The translations under genes and the position numbers were made by a program. A stretch of DNA of 64,000 nucleotides. Origin: Effrenium voratum (Eukaryota; Sar; Dinophyceae; Suessiales; Symbiodiniaceae). The stretch spans positions 710,883 through 774,882 of the forward strand of contig CAUJNA010001002.1 in assembly GCA_963377175.1 (NCBI GenBank). Direction: 5' to 3'. Below the pieces are notes generated by a model, which saw only the letters and a program-made list of their open reading frames with translations, had not been told where the DNA came from and made no database searches. Shown in pieces: positions 36,701-50,200 of the stretch. The stretch's first letter is position 1; each line of letters begins with the position of its first letter.

Positions 36701-39700
36701 GGCCTGCAGCCGGTGCGCTGGCCGGCGCCCAAAGAGAACGAGCAGATCTTGGCGTCGCCGGGAAGCCGAAGACAAATTCGACGGATCGGATGGGAGAGGG
36801 GGAGGGATGTGCTCTGATGAGGGGGGTTACTCAGTTGTTCAGTGGCACCCTTTTTCCTTCTTTTTTTTGGTGGCTGCCCCACTACAAATGGTCTTCCTCA
36901 AAAAGGGTTCCCTTTTTTCCGGGGTCACTGAACAACTGAGGTTATGTGCAACTGATGAGGGGGATTCATGTTCAACTGATGAGGCATCCTACACGTGTTT
37001 TTTGTTATTTGTTATCCTTTTTGAACTCCAAAGACACTCGTGTTTTTTTGGGGGGGTGTGAATGTTACGTCTCCTTTCCTCTATTGTAGAAAGTGCTTGT
37101 CCGAATTCGGGATCCTGTGACTGTTTTGGGGTCCTCTATTGCGGAAAGTTTGATAGCCGGAAGAAAGCAATTGCCGGGAGCAAATCCGGGCAACAAAAAA
37201 AAGTAAAAACAACTGACCAACAACATGCGGGCCAAAAAACGTGCAAACAAATCCGGGCAACCGTTGGGAAGTCCTTTTTTGAAGTGCCCCCCAACCATAC
37301 AATTGAAGATCACTGATTTACAAAGAAGCCAGGGCAAAGAGTCACACAAAGGGGGTTGCCCACAAGAGGCCCTCGTCCTCGTTAATGAAACTGTGTTGGG
37401 GTCCGCTTTGGTGTCCCAAGTTCTGCTCAAAATCCCCAAAGGGTGGTTCACCTAAAGCTCTTCCCAGCTCAAAGGGTAAAGGCCGTGAGGATCTAGGAAG
37501 TTCCTCTTGCAAGTGTTCTTGCTGTGCCGTATCCCTTTAGATTATGCTGTAAGTTATGCTATTTTGTTGAACACGCTACTGATCCCGCAACTCGACGCCG
37601 TGTTTGCAGGCTCGCGGTCCGGACAGCGCTCGCCGCTTCTATGCCTTCGCGTTAGGGCGATGTTGCGGCGCGTCCTGAAGAGCTCGAAAGTCGTTTGGTC
37701 TGACTCCTGATCAGGTCCAGCCAGGGATCATGCAAAGGAAGAAAACTGTAGCTACGCTGCTTGCGTCCCACGGTCGTCGCCTGGCCACGGCTGGGTACTC
37801 TGATGCTGAGCACTATGGCCGCCGCGTCACACAAAGGGGGTTCCCGTGATTGGTCCGTGAGCCTCTTTAATGAAACTGTTTTGAGGTCCTTTTAGTGTCC
37901 AACTCTTTTTTGGGGTAGCTGAACAAAAACGGGCTACAATAGATTTGGCAATAGTAAACCAAGTACTGGGAATTTGAGAGTAAGTCTTGGCAATACTAAA
38001 GTCAGGACTGCGACTCTGAGAGTAAGGCTTGGCAATACTAAATGTTTACTTCATTTTTGCCTTGGCAATATATACCCAAGTAAGCACTGGGAATCTGGCT
38101 TGGCAATGCTAATTTTAGTCTTGGCAATTTTGAACTAAGTACTAGCATCCAAGTCCCACCCAGACCCCCAGGACTTTCACTAAAGAGGGCCGCGGGGACT
38201 GGTTCCATTGGTGAGGGCGGGCCCATTAAAGAGGGTCCAACATGATTGTTAAAAAGCGGGTTTTCCGTTGTAAGTACCTCCTTTTCTAGAGTTGATATGA
38301 TGCCTACAACAAACATGTATTTGGAGTATGGCCTTCTAGTCCTTTTAAATCCCACATCGTTTTTTAGAAGCAAAAAAGGACGGAGTACCATATGCGGCCT
38401 AAGCCACTTCACTTCTACAGCCCCCCCCAAACGTGTATGTTCATCATCTTCCATTTGCTTAAGACGATTTTTTGTTTTCCCCTGTTGGTTTAAAAGGGAA
38501 TCGATTTCACTACTGCAAGTTTATATTTTTCTTTTCCAGGGGTCGAAAAGCCAAATGCAAGTTATCTCTTTGCAACAATGCGAATGCTTGATCCTAATGG
38601 CGAAGGTGTGATCAGTCCCGAAAAGACCAACTCGTCCCGGACCCATAGGTTGATGTCCACTGCGTGCACCCACTCTTTTCGGGGATAACACACCAGCACA
38701 CCCCAAGTAAAATCCAGTTTTTTTTCATTTGGGTCACGATGTCATGAGACAAAATCGCACCCCCGCTTCCCCCACCATGGCTTTACACTCCCTTCAACTA
38801 CTTTTCTTTCAAAAGGGGAAGCCCCAAACCGTCCACTTCCATGACGGGAAAGCTCACTTCCTGAGTTTTTATGGATTTTCACTTTGAGTTTTTTCGTTTT
38901 TTTTGGTTTGGACCATTCTAGTGATAAACAAAAAACAGTTTATACTGTTTGTGGCTTATCAACTCAAGAAGTGCGAGAGCGAGGGCAACCATCTTTAAGA
39001 AGCTAGGAACCTTTCCTGGGTGGGGGCCTGAAGCGGAAAAGGCTTTGGCGGAAAAGCAGATTGGACCCGGTCGAAAGTTTTTGATGTTCAAGTTCATGTG
39101 AGTTGTTTTGTTTTGTGAGGAGCATGCGAAGGTATGCCGCTAAGCGGCGATCTCCTTCTACCACGGCTTGAAGGGAGCCCTTTAGATTGTTTGTAATCCT
39201 CTCCGTTTTCCAATCATCGGACATTTGACAGAGCAAGACAGACAACCATGACCCTCTCTGAGATGCTTTTAAAGGGAGACTAAAGTGAATCCAACCCCGT
39301 GGAAATAAATCCCATCTATTCCATGTTCCCTTTTTATCAGGGAACCTAAGAATCCTTGTTACTACGAAATACGGGCAACGAGGCATTCACTGCTGGGGTC
39401 GGGGTTCTTTTGGGGTTGGAGTTCCTGATGTTGCATTTTCTGTGTTTGTCCACTAGTACTTGAACGGTCAGGGAATTAGCCAAAGGGTGAGCAAGCTTGG
39501 TTATACTTAATATTTCCCCTAGATTTATTTACACGCTGACGCGACACAGCCGGCCACCGGGCACCCCTTCCCGTTCTTTCATCTCCTTTCCCTCTAAGTT
39601 TCCTGGCATGTCCCTTCACTTCCTTCCACTTCACTGCCGCTTCAGCTCCCTTCATTTCCTTGAAGACTCCTTCATTCCATTCCTTTCCCTTTTCGGCCTT

Positions 39701-42700
39701 GCATTTTCCTGCAGCTTGGTTTCTCTCCAGCGCCCTCTTCATTTTCGTGCAATGCCTTTGACTTGCATTTCGTTCACTTCCAGTCACTCCTGTTTCCTTT
39801 CAGCCCCTTGTTTCGCATCGCCAGCATGCATAGCATCATCCGCATCATCCGGGATGATGCTGGCAATGCTGGGGGTGTTGTCCAGTATTAGGCACCCCCC
39901 AAAAATACTCGTTTTTGGACTCGTTTTTGGATGCTGCGGGGAGATGCTACAAAAATCGCCTAAACCAATCCGCAAATCCTTCGCCCCTTATAAGGGAGGG
40001 CCCAGCATAAAACGTGCGCATGGTCCGCGCATGGTCGGCGGCATGGGGCGCGCGGCCTTATACCTGAAGGTAAGCCCTAACGGGCTTTGGCCTGCGGCCC
40101 GATCACGTCCGGTGGCCGGATTTACACGCTGACGCGACACAGCCGGCCACCGGGCACCCCTCCCGTTCTTTCATCTCCTTTCCCTCTAAGTTTCCTGGCA
40201 TGTCCCTTCACTTCCTTCCACTTCACTGCCGCTTCAGCTCCCTTCATTTCCTTGAAGACTCCTTCATTCGCATTCCTTTCCCTTTTCGATCTTTCATTTT
40301 CCTGCAGCTTGGTTTCTCTCCAGCGCCCTCTTCATTTTCGTGCAATGCCTTTGACTTGCATTTCGTTCACTTTCCAGTCACTCCTGTTTCCTTTCAGCCC
40401 CTTGTTTCGCATCGCCAGCATGCATAGCATCATCCGCATCATCCGGGATGATGCTGGCAATGCTGGGGGTGTTGTCCAGTATTAGGCACCCCCCAAAAAT
40501 ACTCGTTTTTGGACTCGTTTTTGGATGCTGCGGGGAGATGCTACAAAAACGCCTAAACCAATCCGCAAATCCTTCGCCCCTTATAAGGGAGGGCCCAGCA
40601 TAAAACGTATGCGCATGTTCTGGTCATGGTCCGCGCATGGTCGGCGGCATGGGGCGCGCGGCCTTATACCTGAAGGTAAGCCCTAACGGGCTTTGGCCTG
40701 CGGCCCGATCACGTCCGGTGGCCGGATTTAAGGGCTGCCGCCCAGTGCCGCCGACCCCTGGATTTAGTTGTGGTTTTCGAGCAACCAAAAACAGTGCCCT
40801 TGGTTTGGTTTCTTTGGTTTCTTTTTGACCCAAATGGCATCTGAGGCGAGGTGCCGTTTTGACAGTGATGCGTAGTCATGATTATGATCATCGCTGCTGG
40901 AGATGCTGGGGATGCGTAGTGATGATTATCCTCATGATTGCCAGAGATGCTGCGAATGATGCGTAGTGATGATTATCATCAAGGCAGGACTCCAAATCTC
41001 AATGACACAAATGGCATCTGAACCCGAGGTGCCGTTTCGATAGTGATGCGTAGTCATGATCATCGCTAGGCACCCTTGGTAATGCAGAGGATGCTACGAT
41101 GATAGTGATCATGACAGTCATCCGCAGCTTTGGTAATGCAGGGGATGCTACGATGATAGTTATCATAAGAGTCATCATCCTCATCATCTTCATGATGATT
41201 GTCATCATAGTCATCGCCTTCATCATCGTCATCATCATTGTCATCATCAATTGTCATCATCATCATTATTTTTTAGTCATCCGCAGCTTTGGTAATGCAG
41301 GGGATGCTACGATGATAGTTGTCATAAGAGTCATCATCCTTATCATCTTCATGATGATTGTCATCATAGTCATCGCCTTCATCATCGTCATCATGCTTGT
41401 CATCATCATCATCTCTCCTTCTATTCTTCTATCTTTCTTCTATATACATATCAAATGTGGCGTTAGGCATCCTTGGTAATGCAGAGAATGCTACGATGAT
41501 AGTTATCATGACAGTCATCCGCAGCTTTGGTAATGCAGAGGATGCTACGATGATAGTTATCATAAGAGTCATCATCCTTATCATCTTCATGATGATTGTC
41601 ATCATAGTCATCGCCTGCATCATGAGTGTCATCATCATCATCATCTGTTTCTTCTATCTTTCTTCGTTAGGCACCCTTGGTAATGCAGAGGATGCTACGA
41701 TGATAGTTATCATGGCATCTCTTGGCTCCAATACATTTCAATTGCGGCGTTAGGCATCCTTGGTAATGCAGAGGATGCTACGATGATAGTTATCATGACA
41801 GTCATCCGCAGCTTTGGTAATGCAGGGGATGTTACGATGATAGTTATCATAAGAGTCATCATCCTTATCATCTTCATGATGATTGTCATCATAGTCATCG
41901 CCTTCATCATTGTCATCATGATTGTCATCATTATCATCATCTCTTTCTTCTTTCTTCTAAAACAAAGATGAGGGCTGTGATGATATATATCATCGTAGCA
42001 TCCTCGGCATCATCAGTGCCGGCTAACAAGAGATGATGATGACCATGATGATAGTGATGATAAGGACGAGGACTCTGATGATAACTATCATCGTAGCATC
42101 GTCTGCATTGCCAATGGGGTCTAACGTTACTTTTGAAATGCATATAAGAATAAGAGCAAGAATGGGATGATGATGATCATCATGATGATGATGAGAAGAG
42201 CGATGACATCATAATAAGGATGATCATGATGATGATTATGATGATAACTATCATCGTAACACCCTTTGCATCACCAGTGCTGCCTGATAAGAGATGGTGA
42301 TGACCGTGATGATACTGATGACAAGGATGAGGACTGTGATGATAACTATCATCGTAGCATCCTCGGCATCACCAGTGCCGGCTACTAAGAGACGATGATG
42401 ACCGTGATGATTACAATGACAAAGATGAGGGCTGTGATGATACATATCATCGTAGCATCCTCGGCATCATCAGTGCCGGCTAACAAGAGATGATGATGAC
42501 CATGATGATAGTGATGATAAGGATGAGGACTGTGATGATAACTATCATCGTGGCATCCTCTGCATTGCCAATGGGGCCTAACGTTACTTTTGAAATGCAT
42601 ATATAAGAATAAGAATAAGAATGTGATGATGATGATCATCATGATGATGATGAGAAGAGCGATGACATCACAATAAGGATGACCATGATGATGATTATGA

Positions 42701-45700
42701 TGACAACTATCATCATAACACCCTTTGCATCACCAGTGCTGCCTAATAAGAGATGATGATGACATCCTCGGCATCACCAGTGCCGGCTAATAAGAGATGA
42801 TGATGTTGAAGGATATAGAAATGATGATGATGATGATGTTGACGATAAGAATGATGAAGGATCATATGGATGATGATGATGATGATGATGGGCATCCGTA
42901 TGATGCCAGTAGTCATATGCTTGCCTCAAAGATTAATCCATGCGCTTGTACTGCAACCAACCTTTCCGTGCGCCTCCCCCTTTGAGGAGAGGGGGTCGGC
43001 GGATAACTGCTATGGATGGACGAAAACCATTGCGCACCACCTAAGAATGCCTGGAATACCAATAAACAATGGTTTCAATCGTGAAACTCATTTCCAGGTG
43101 CGAAGAGTTTTTACACCCATCGGCTAATTCTGACTACCTCGAGTCTCCTTTCTGACCCCTAGAAAATGGAAGGAGTCATGACCCGAATCTGTCTTTTGGG
43201 CAGTCTGACCCACCATTTTTCAGGGTCAGAAGGAGAATCTAGGTATACCTTTTGGGAGGAAGAACTTGGGACTTTTTTGGGCCATAGGTTTAAAAAATGG
43301 GGTCATTGCCCAAAAGAAAGATTCGGGTCAAATGGGGCCTTTTTCTAGTTGTCACAAGGAGACTCTAGTTTTTGTTTTTTTCCTTTCCTCTTTAAAAGGG
43401 GAACTCTATATATATATACATCAACTCTAGGTAGTTTTGGCTCACCCCTGTGCCAAGTCCCAGATCTAAGTAGACCCCACTGTTTGGGTCCAGGCCGGAA
43501 ATCCAGCGTGCTGAGCGGCCTGCGCCCAAAGGCGGGACGACACGCGCTTTGGAAATCGTAGGAGCTTGTTGGCTGTGTGTGTGTATGTATTGCTATATAT
43601 ACAAGGCTATGCATATGTGGGGGCCGTCCGTAACTTATTAAAAGCGGAAACTGGTTGAACCGCACCGGGCAAAGATGAAGGCTCCAGAATGTTTGGTCCA
43701 TTGGAGCCCGGGACGATCCCAAAAGGAACCCAACTGCTTTTTATTTGGTGCATTTTGCCAAAGGATGTTAGGACTTTAAGTTTTTGCCAACTAATGGGTT
43801 TTCCGAATTAAACCACAAGAAGTTAAACTTTTGGCAGGGGAGCAGAAAGCAACCGAGTATATACAAGGCTATGCATATGTATCGATATGCAGATGTGTAT
43901 AGATATATACAACACACATTCATATATACAAATATTTACCTTGGATCGCCGGGATTGCACGCATTCGGAAATTATGACATTGGGGGCATCTCCCCAAACC
44001 CACTTCCGGCCTGAAGGAAGCGCGGTGAAATGTCGAGGACCAGGCACCAATGGTCCAGGGAGTTTTGCGGGACGCAAGTAAACCCAAAGTTTGCTAGCAG
44101 AATGAGGGAAGGAGCCCTATAACCATCCCCTCTTGAATCCCCTCTGGTTTCCTTGAAGGGAATCCCCATCACCGGTTCATTCCCAACACCCGGCAAGCTC
44201 ATTCCCACCCTACCTAGCGCGCGCGCCGGCAAGCAAAGGCTCCAGAAGATTTGGCCCACCGGAGTCCCGGCTTGTTGCTGGCTCTTGGGACCCATAGCCA
44301 CGTGCTCAAAACCCGGGTAGATGAAGCTTAAGGGGCACTTCCAGACGGAAAGAGTTGCGGAATTCCGCCTCTCTACTTCTTTACATGGTTTTGGGTTCAC
44401 GATTTTCGTACCAGGTGTTGATTAGGACTTTAACTTTTTGCCAACTAGTTTTCCGTTAAACCACTAAAAGTTAGTGACTTCTAGCAGGGGAGCAGAAAGT
44501 AACCAAGCTTTGCTGTTTCTTAGGACCTTGGGACCCATGTGATGCGTCCAAAGGACGCAGTTTCCCATGCGAAGCAGGCCCCACACCTCACAGCTCAGGT
44601 GAGGCGAGGCCGGCGCAAGCAAAGGCGTCGCACGGGTGCCGAGGAAGCGGATTTTTTGCACCCGGTCTCACCGATATGATACTAGGTCCCCCAGCTAGGT
44701 GCCCTTTTACCATTTTTTTGGGGAGGGTGCCCGTTTACTAAAGTAGACTACAGACAAAATGATACCCTTATTCTAATCTCTCTACTGGAGAACCTAGGAT
44801 AGCTGGTGGATGGAAGGGGCCAAGGAGCTGGGGGTATCCAAATTTGCTTTCAAACAGGGAGCATTCGGGAGCTACCAGGAGTTCTGTACGAACATGGAAG
44901 GTGCAAGTCCTCTTTTCAACTTGTTTTCTGGAGGGTGTGGCTTCTTTAACAGCAACCAAACAAGCCCGCCCTATTCCCACTAAAAAAGGGATGCCCCAAA
45001 GTTATGGAAGCCTGGGCAGTTGGAGGGTCTAGGTAGCGCTGGTTGAAGCCTATCGAAGGGAGAAGAGAAGGCAGTGTCTCCGAACTCAAAGCCCCTTTGG
45101 ACTTCGGACCAATCACTCGGAAGTGAGTCTAGGCCCTCCAGTGCCGATTGCCGGTTCCCCTACTAAAGTAGACAAAGCAGAGAACAAAAGCTGGCACCAA
45201 CTTATTCTCTCCTCTCAAATCTGCACCTAGTTGTGGGTTTGAGTCTCCCGGATCTCGCCGGTTTCGAAACCGGCTGCCTCTCCGACCAAGGCCGCCCAAG
45301 AGCTTGGCACGGGCCTCGGAGCCTCGGAGCACGCCTCAGAGATCCTCAGACCGACGAAAGCCACGCCTTGTGGGGGGGAAGCCAAGGCCATGAAAGCGAA
45401 TGACCGTTGAATCTGGAGATACCAATAACTTACCAACTTTTCACAAAACACACCACGTTTCACCAAACTTTTTGGGGGTGACATGGGCGAAAAGTGTCTG
45501 TAAAAGATGAGAACTTCCCCCAGGGCTTGGAGTTTTAAGGGGTAAGATAAACAATGGTTTCAATCGTGAAACTCATTTCCTGGTGCGAAGAGTTTTTACA
45601 CCCATCGGCTAATTCTGACTACCTCGAGTCTCCTTTCTGACCCCTAGAAAATGGAAGGAGTCATGACCCGAATCTGTCTTTTGGGCAGTCTGACCCACCA

Positions 45701-47237
45701 TTTTTGTTTAAGGGTCAGAATGTGACTCAAATCGGTAAGTCATCTGTTGCAATTCAAGTCCGGTTCAGGCGTCTCTCGCATCCGCACTTCTTTTCATCCG
45801 AAGCCTCAAGACCTATGTGCGGGATCAAACCCAAAAGGCACCGGCCTAAAGCTTGAGGCTGAGCATGGACATAGCAAATGCATTCCAACCGGCCAAGGTC
45901 AAAGATGTCATCGTGCAAAGTGGACAAGCGCCATTCCATATTCATCAGCCCTTTGTGAGACATTCCAAATTCCTTCAGCCCTTTGCATAACTCAGTTGCC
46001 CAAGGAGAATCGACCTTTTGCACTTTTGGTTTCTCCTTTTTGGTCTAGTTTTAGCCATGACCCCAAAAGGTGATCTTTTTTTTTCTGGGTCCTTTGGGCA
46101 AGTGAGATAAATCTTCCTAAGAGGGTGGGAAAAGCACAAATATCGATGGCAAGATGGTTCATGCCCAGAGTCTAAAGCACCTCCGGCAATTGGCTTGCCA
46201 CTCCTGGTAGGACCCAAATGCGACCCTGGACCACATGGAGGGCTCCTTCTGACCCGGTGACCCGAATCTTTCTTTTGGGACATGACCAACCATTTGTTTA
46301 AGGGTCAGAACAAGAAGCGCAAGGGTTTAGGCTAGCGCTCAAGGCCTCCGAGCCGCACATGCATGAGAGTCTGGGTATATATTGTCGGTGCACAGTGGGC
46401 CAAGTTATGGAACGGAAGAGAGCCTCCTGTCAGGCAAACCCTTAATTGAACCCGAAGAGGGTTAATGGGAAACATCTTGAGGGTTAATGGGAAACAGCCC
46501 TTGATTACTTGAAGCTCACTTCCTGAGTTCGTGGACTTTTCAACTGTTTGGAAGATCCTTTTAGTGGTAACTAGCCAGTGTGGTTTCTTTTTTTGGCCAT
46601 CCACTTCGGGAAGAGAGTAAACCACCAATCCAAGCCACCAACCTACCCCCAACCTACCCCCAACCTACCCCCAAGCTACCCCCAACCTACTCCCAACTTA
46701 GCCCCCTCCTACCCCGAACCCACCCCCAACCTTACCCAGCCCCGAACGAACGTACCATAGGGGGAAGCCGACCCCGCCAAAGTCACCAGAAACCCAACCA
46801 ACGGGTCGCAACCGCGGCTTCGCGCCCTTCCCCGGCCTGAGGCGGGCTGGGACTTGTGGCCCACAGAGGTCTCGGAGCAGCTGCAGGTGCTGGAGACCAA
46901 CGAGAAGACCCGCGGCCGGTTTTATCTCTTTTTGTTTTGTTTTTTTCTGTGTGTGTGTTGTTCTTTCTTTTTTATCGGTCTTTTTTTTGGCGGGGGGATT
47001 TGGACCCTCAAAGTAACTAGACTCTCCTTCTGACCCTTGAAAAATGGTTGGTCATTGCCCAAAAGAAAGGGGTCATGACCCCTTTTTTCTAGGGGTCTAG
47101 GTACACATAAAGAGAACGGATTTGACCCCCAGTTGGGGCAATATCAGATTTTTGAAGGGTGCATAGCATGGGTTTTTACCCCGGAAGTTTGGGGCAATAT
47201 CCTATTTTTCAGGGTAGTTTGAGCATCCAGGTTGCAA

Positions 47238-47268
<31 letters not shown>

Positions 47269-50200
47269 GTTTCCGGGGCGGGGGGGGCTTTGTTCTTTTT
47301 TCGTTTCGATTGTTAGGGGACTGGGTCTACTCATTTGTCCGACCCCCGACAAATCCGTTTTTGTGGGTGGGACCCCAACTCTATGAGTCAAAAAACGGGT
47401 TAAGTTCGTGTTGGTTTCGAGCGGAGGTGCGCCTGAACATGTGTCTTTCCTTCTGGTCAACTTGGACCGTTTGAACAAGGTACTGCAAATCCTTGGGTCG
47501 GGCTCAGTGCTTGCAGGCAAAGCACCATACTACCTAGAGTCTCCATGACCCCTAGTAGCCTAGAAAAAGGGGTCACGACCCCTTAATTTTGGGCAATGAC
47601 CCCTTTTTTTACGGGTCATGGAGAGTCTAGGCAGGTACTTTTGCCGTTTTACCTCTAGCTGCACGATGGTTCCCCTGCATGGTTACGGTGGATGGATGAA
47701 GTCCTGCACCACCGAAGAATCCTTGGAATGGTGATTCCCCTGTACAGGCCAACAAACACTTGTTTCTCAAAGTTTCAATGTGGTGTTCCATCCACAGTAC
47801 GACAATGGGGGTGCCATGCACACTTAGAGTATATGTTGCATCCAAGAACCTTAGTCATTCGGGGGAGGAGGGGGAGAGGGGGTCTAATTTTTCGCAGATG
47901 CCCCAAAAAAACACGTTATATCCTAAAGCAAGGAGGTTGCCAAATAGACTCGAAGGGTCCATCACATGGGCAGGGAGGGAAAACGCCCACAGGGTGTTCT
48001 CAACTCATCATGACTGGTCTTTGGGTGGACCTGGCAGAAACAAGGACCTTCAGGGAAACCAACTAGCAGGGATACAGGGGGAACCAGTGGGATACGGGAG
48101 GATTCCCCCGTTTGATGCACCTTGACGAAGTTTGATATGGGAAATGGCGCCAAGGGAATCCCCCCATATCCCCGCTCCCTCCGTATCCCCGCTTGTTCGT
48201 TTGTCTCACTTTTGGAAACACGTCCGGCTTTTCAAGAAACCACGAGGTGCTCGGCCGTTTGTTTGTGGGTTGCTTCCAGTGGCCTTGAGTCAAACCGGGG
48301 GAATCCGGTTCTCCCGCTTGGGGGTTGGACTTTGGACAATTCGCGGGTCAACTCTTGGGACTCGTTGCCTTGACTGAATTGATGTGGCTGGCGCGTCTTT
48401 TTTGAGGTTCCCAAAATGGTTGTTTTCCTTGTGGCTTCCCTTGAACACCAACCAAACAGGTGTAATTACCCTCAAAGACAACCCCATGTAAGCCTTTCGA
48501 ATTTTCGCCCGCAACAAGCCGCCGGCCAATGTTTGTTTCTGGTCCAAACAATCCCCCTACGGGTCCAATGCGGGAAAAACGCGGAAACGTCCTAGGTGAG
48601 TTGACCGGATCTAGGTTTTCACCGCAACCAGAATCACTTTGTCTGTTCCAATGGAGTTTAGCATCCTGGGGTGGATGTTTTTGGGTGTGTTTTCCGACGT
48701 GCAGATTAGCCTGGAATCTACACCACGTCATGTCTTGTTTTTGTTCAGGGACTCTCCCTGTTGGAATCCACAGGGTTCCATGTTAGTCAGGGGAACATAA
48801 TGTGTGGGGTGACAGTCTATAGTGGTTGCATTAATTTCACCCAGTCACAAGGTTTCCTTTGGTTGTATTGATTTAAACCCAGTTGCAAAGGTTCCCTTAG
48901 TTCCTTCTCGATATTTCATGCACCCACCGAATGGTTGCGATGGTTGGCGAAATGGTGTGTCACAAAGTTAGCGACGAGTTCCTCTTGGATTTTATGTAGC
49001 CCAAAGACTCCCGACTACTGTTCGGGCCTTCAATAAAAGTATTGTTGAGGTTTGGGGTGTGGTGTCCCTAAGCGTCTGGGAAGCACCATTCAAGAGGAAG
49101 AAACCAATTTCAGGTTGGGCTGTTCTATCTTTGCATAGGGGTTGTAACCCAGGGCAGAGTCATAGAGTCAACAAGCCGCAGCCAGAACTCTTTTTTTCTT
49201 TTCCGAAGACACCCATCACCCAACCTTTTCACACCGCTCAAGGCTTGTCTCAGAACTGGGGAATCCCCCCCAAAAATGGTTGGTTCCCCTTTCCTTTGGT
49301 ATCCTTTAGCTTGTTGTTGCTCAGGAAAGAAATGGAATGACCCTTATAAACCATCCAACTGGTGGTTGTTGTTGTTTTCTTGAAGGACCAACGGCTGAAA
49401 TGGTTCGTTTCCACGTTCCTATCGCACCAGCAAACGAACACCACCCCCAAAAAAAAGGTCCAGAGAGCACAAAACTGGGCTTCCTTCCGGTTTCCATCTA
49501 GGTATCCCATAGCTTGCTGGGTCTCACTAGGAATGACCTTCCAGGTGTTGGCTGAATGAACCGGATCCGGGGATTCCATACAAAACCATATGACGTAGAT
49601 ATTGTTTGGGTTTCCATGTCTCATTCCCCTCAGGAACTCTCCTTCAAAACCAGAACAAGATTTGACCCCCCAGCCCCAGTGTCCCTAGGTCGGACCCTCC
49701 CCAGGGTCCAGCGTTAACGAAGACGAGATCCGGATCCATCCGCCCTCCGGACCCCCAACTTGACAAGCGGATCCATCTATTCGGCTCGGGGGAAACTCCA
49801 AAACTTGCAACGTCCCCTTAGCTACCTGGACTCTCCATGATTCTTAAAAAAATGGTTGGTCATTGCCTAAATTTTTTTGGGGTCAAATGGGCCCTTTTTC
49901 TAGGGGTCATGGAGACTCTAGGTACACCCTGCTATACCCTAGCCGAGAAAACCGCAATGGGCCGTTGAGCTTCAGCGTCTGAGTCAATTCGCGATCGATC
50001 GAGGACCGCGGTGGTGCTGCAGAACGGCTTCGTGCAGCTCAGCGGCCACGTGGACGCGGACCCTTCCAGTTGCTGAAATGAATGTGTGTTTTACTTTCCC
50101 TTGGTTTTAAAGTTGGAATCTATCACTACTGGAAATGTCTACATATATAAGTATTTATTCCGGGGGTTTGAACCAAATATCACTACTGGATTCCGTTTTT

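Larger units (their letters stand above)
33698..46760 (+). other. 13-kb intron of the fusion gene (proposed)
   Basis: From the GT after the IWRLEK exon to the TAG before the linker exon. It holds introners of families A, B, C, E, F, G, H, J and N, the 593-bp duplication, the CAT/ATG palindrome and several minisatellites. Open frames near 35.5-36.0 kb, 36.65-36.8 kb and 37.6-37.8 kb are not anchored; small exons could hide here. Confidence 0.45.

Noticed and set aside
39497..40132. 211-codon plus-strand open frame, the longest in the window
   Set aside because: It lies in the pyrimidine-rich tandem duplication; the frame is Ser/Phe/Leu-rich from TTCC/TTCACT repeats and continues across the duplication junction. 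No domain is visible.
40999..42885. Many Met/Ile-rich open frames
   Set aside because: They are translations of the CAT/ATG satellite.
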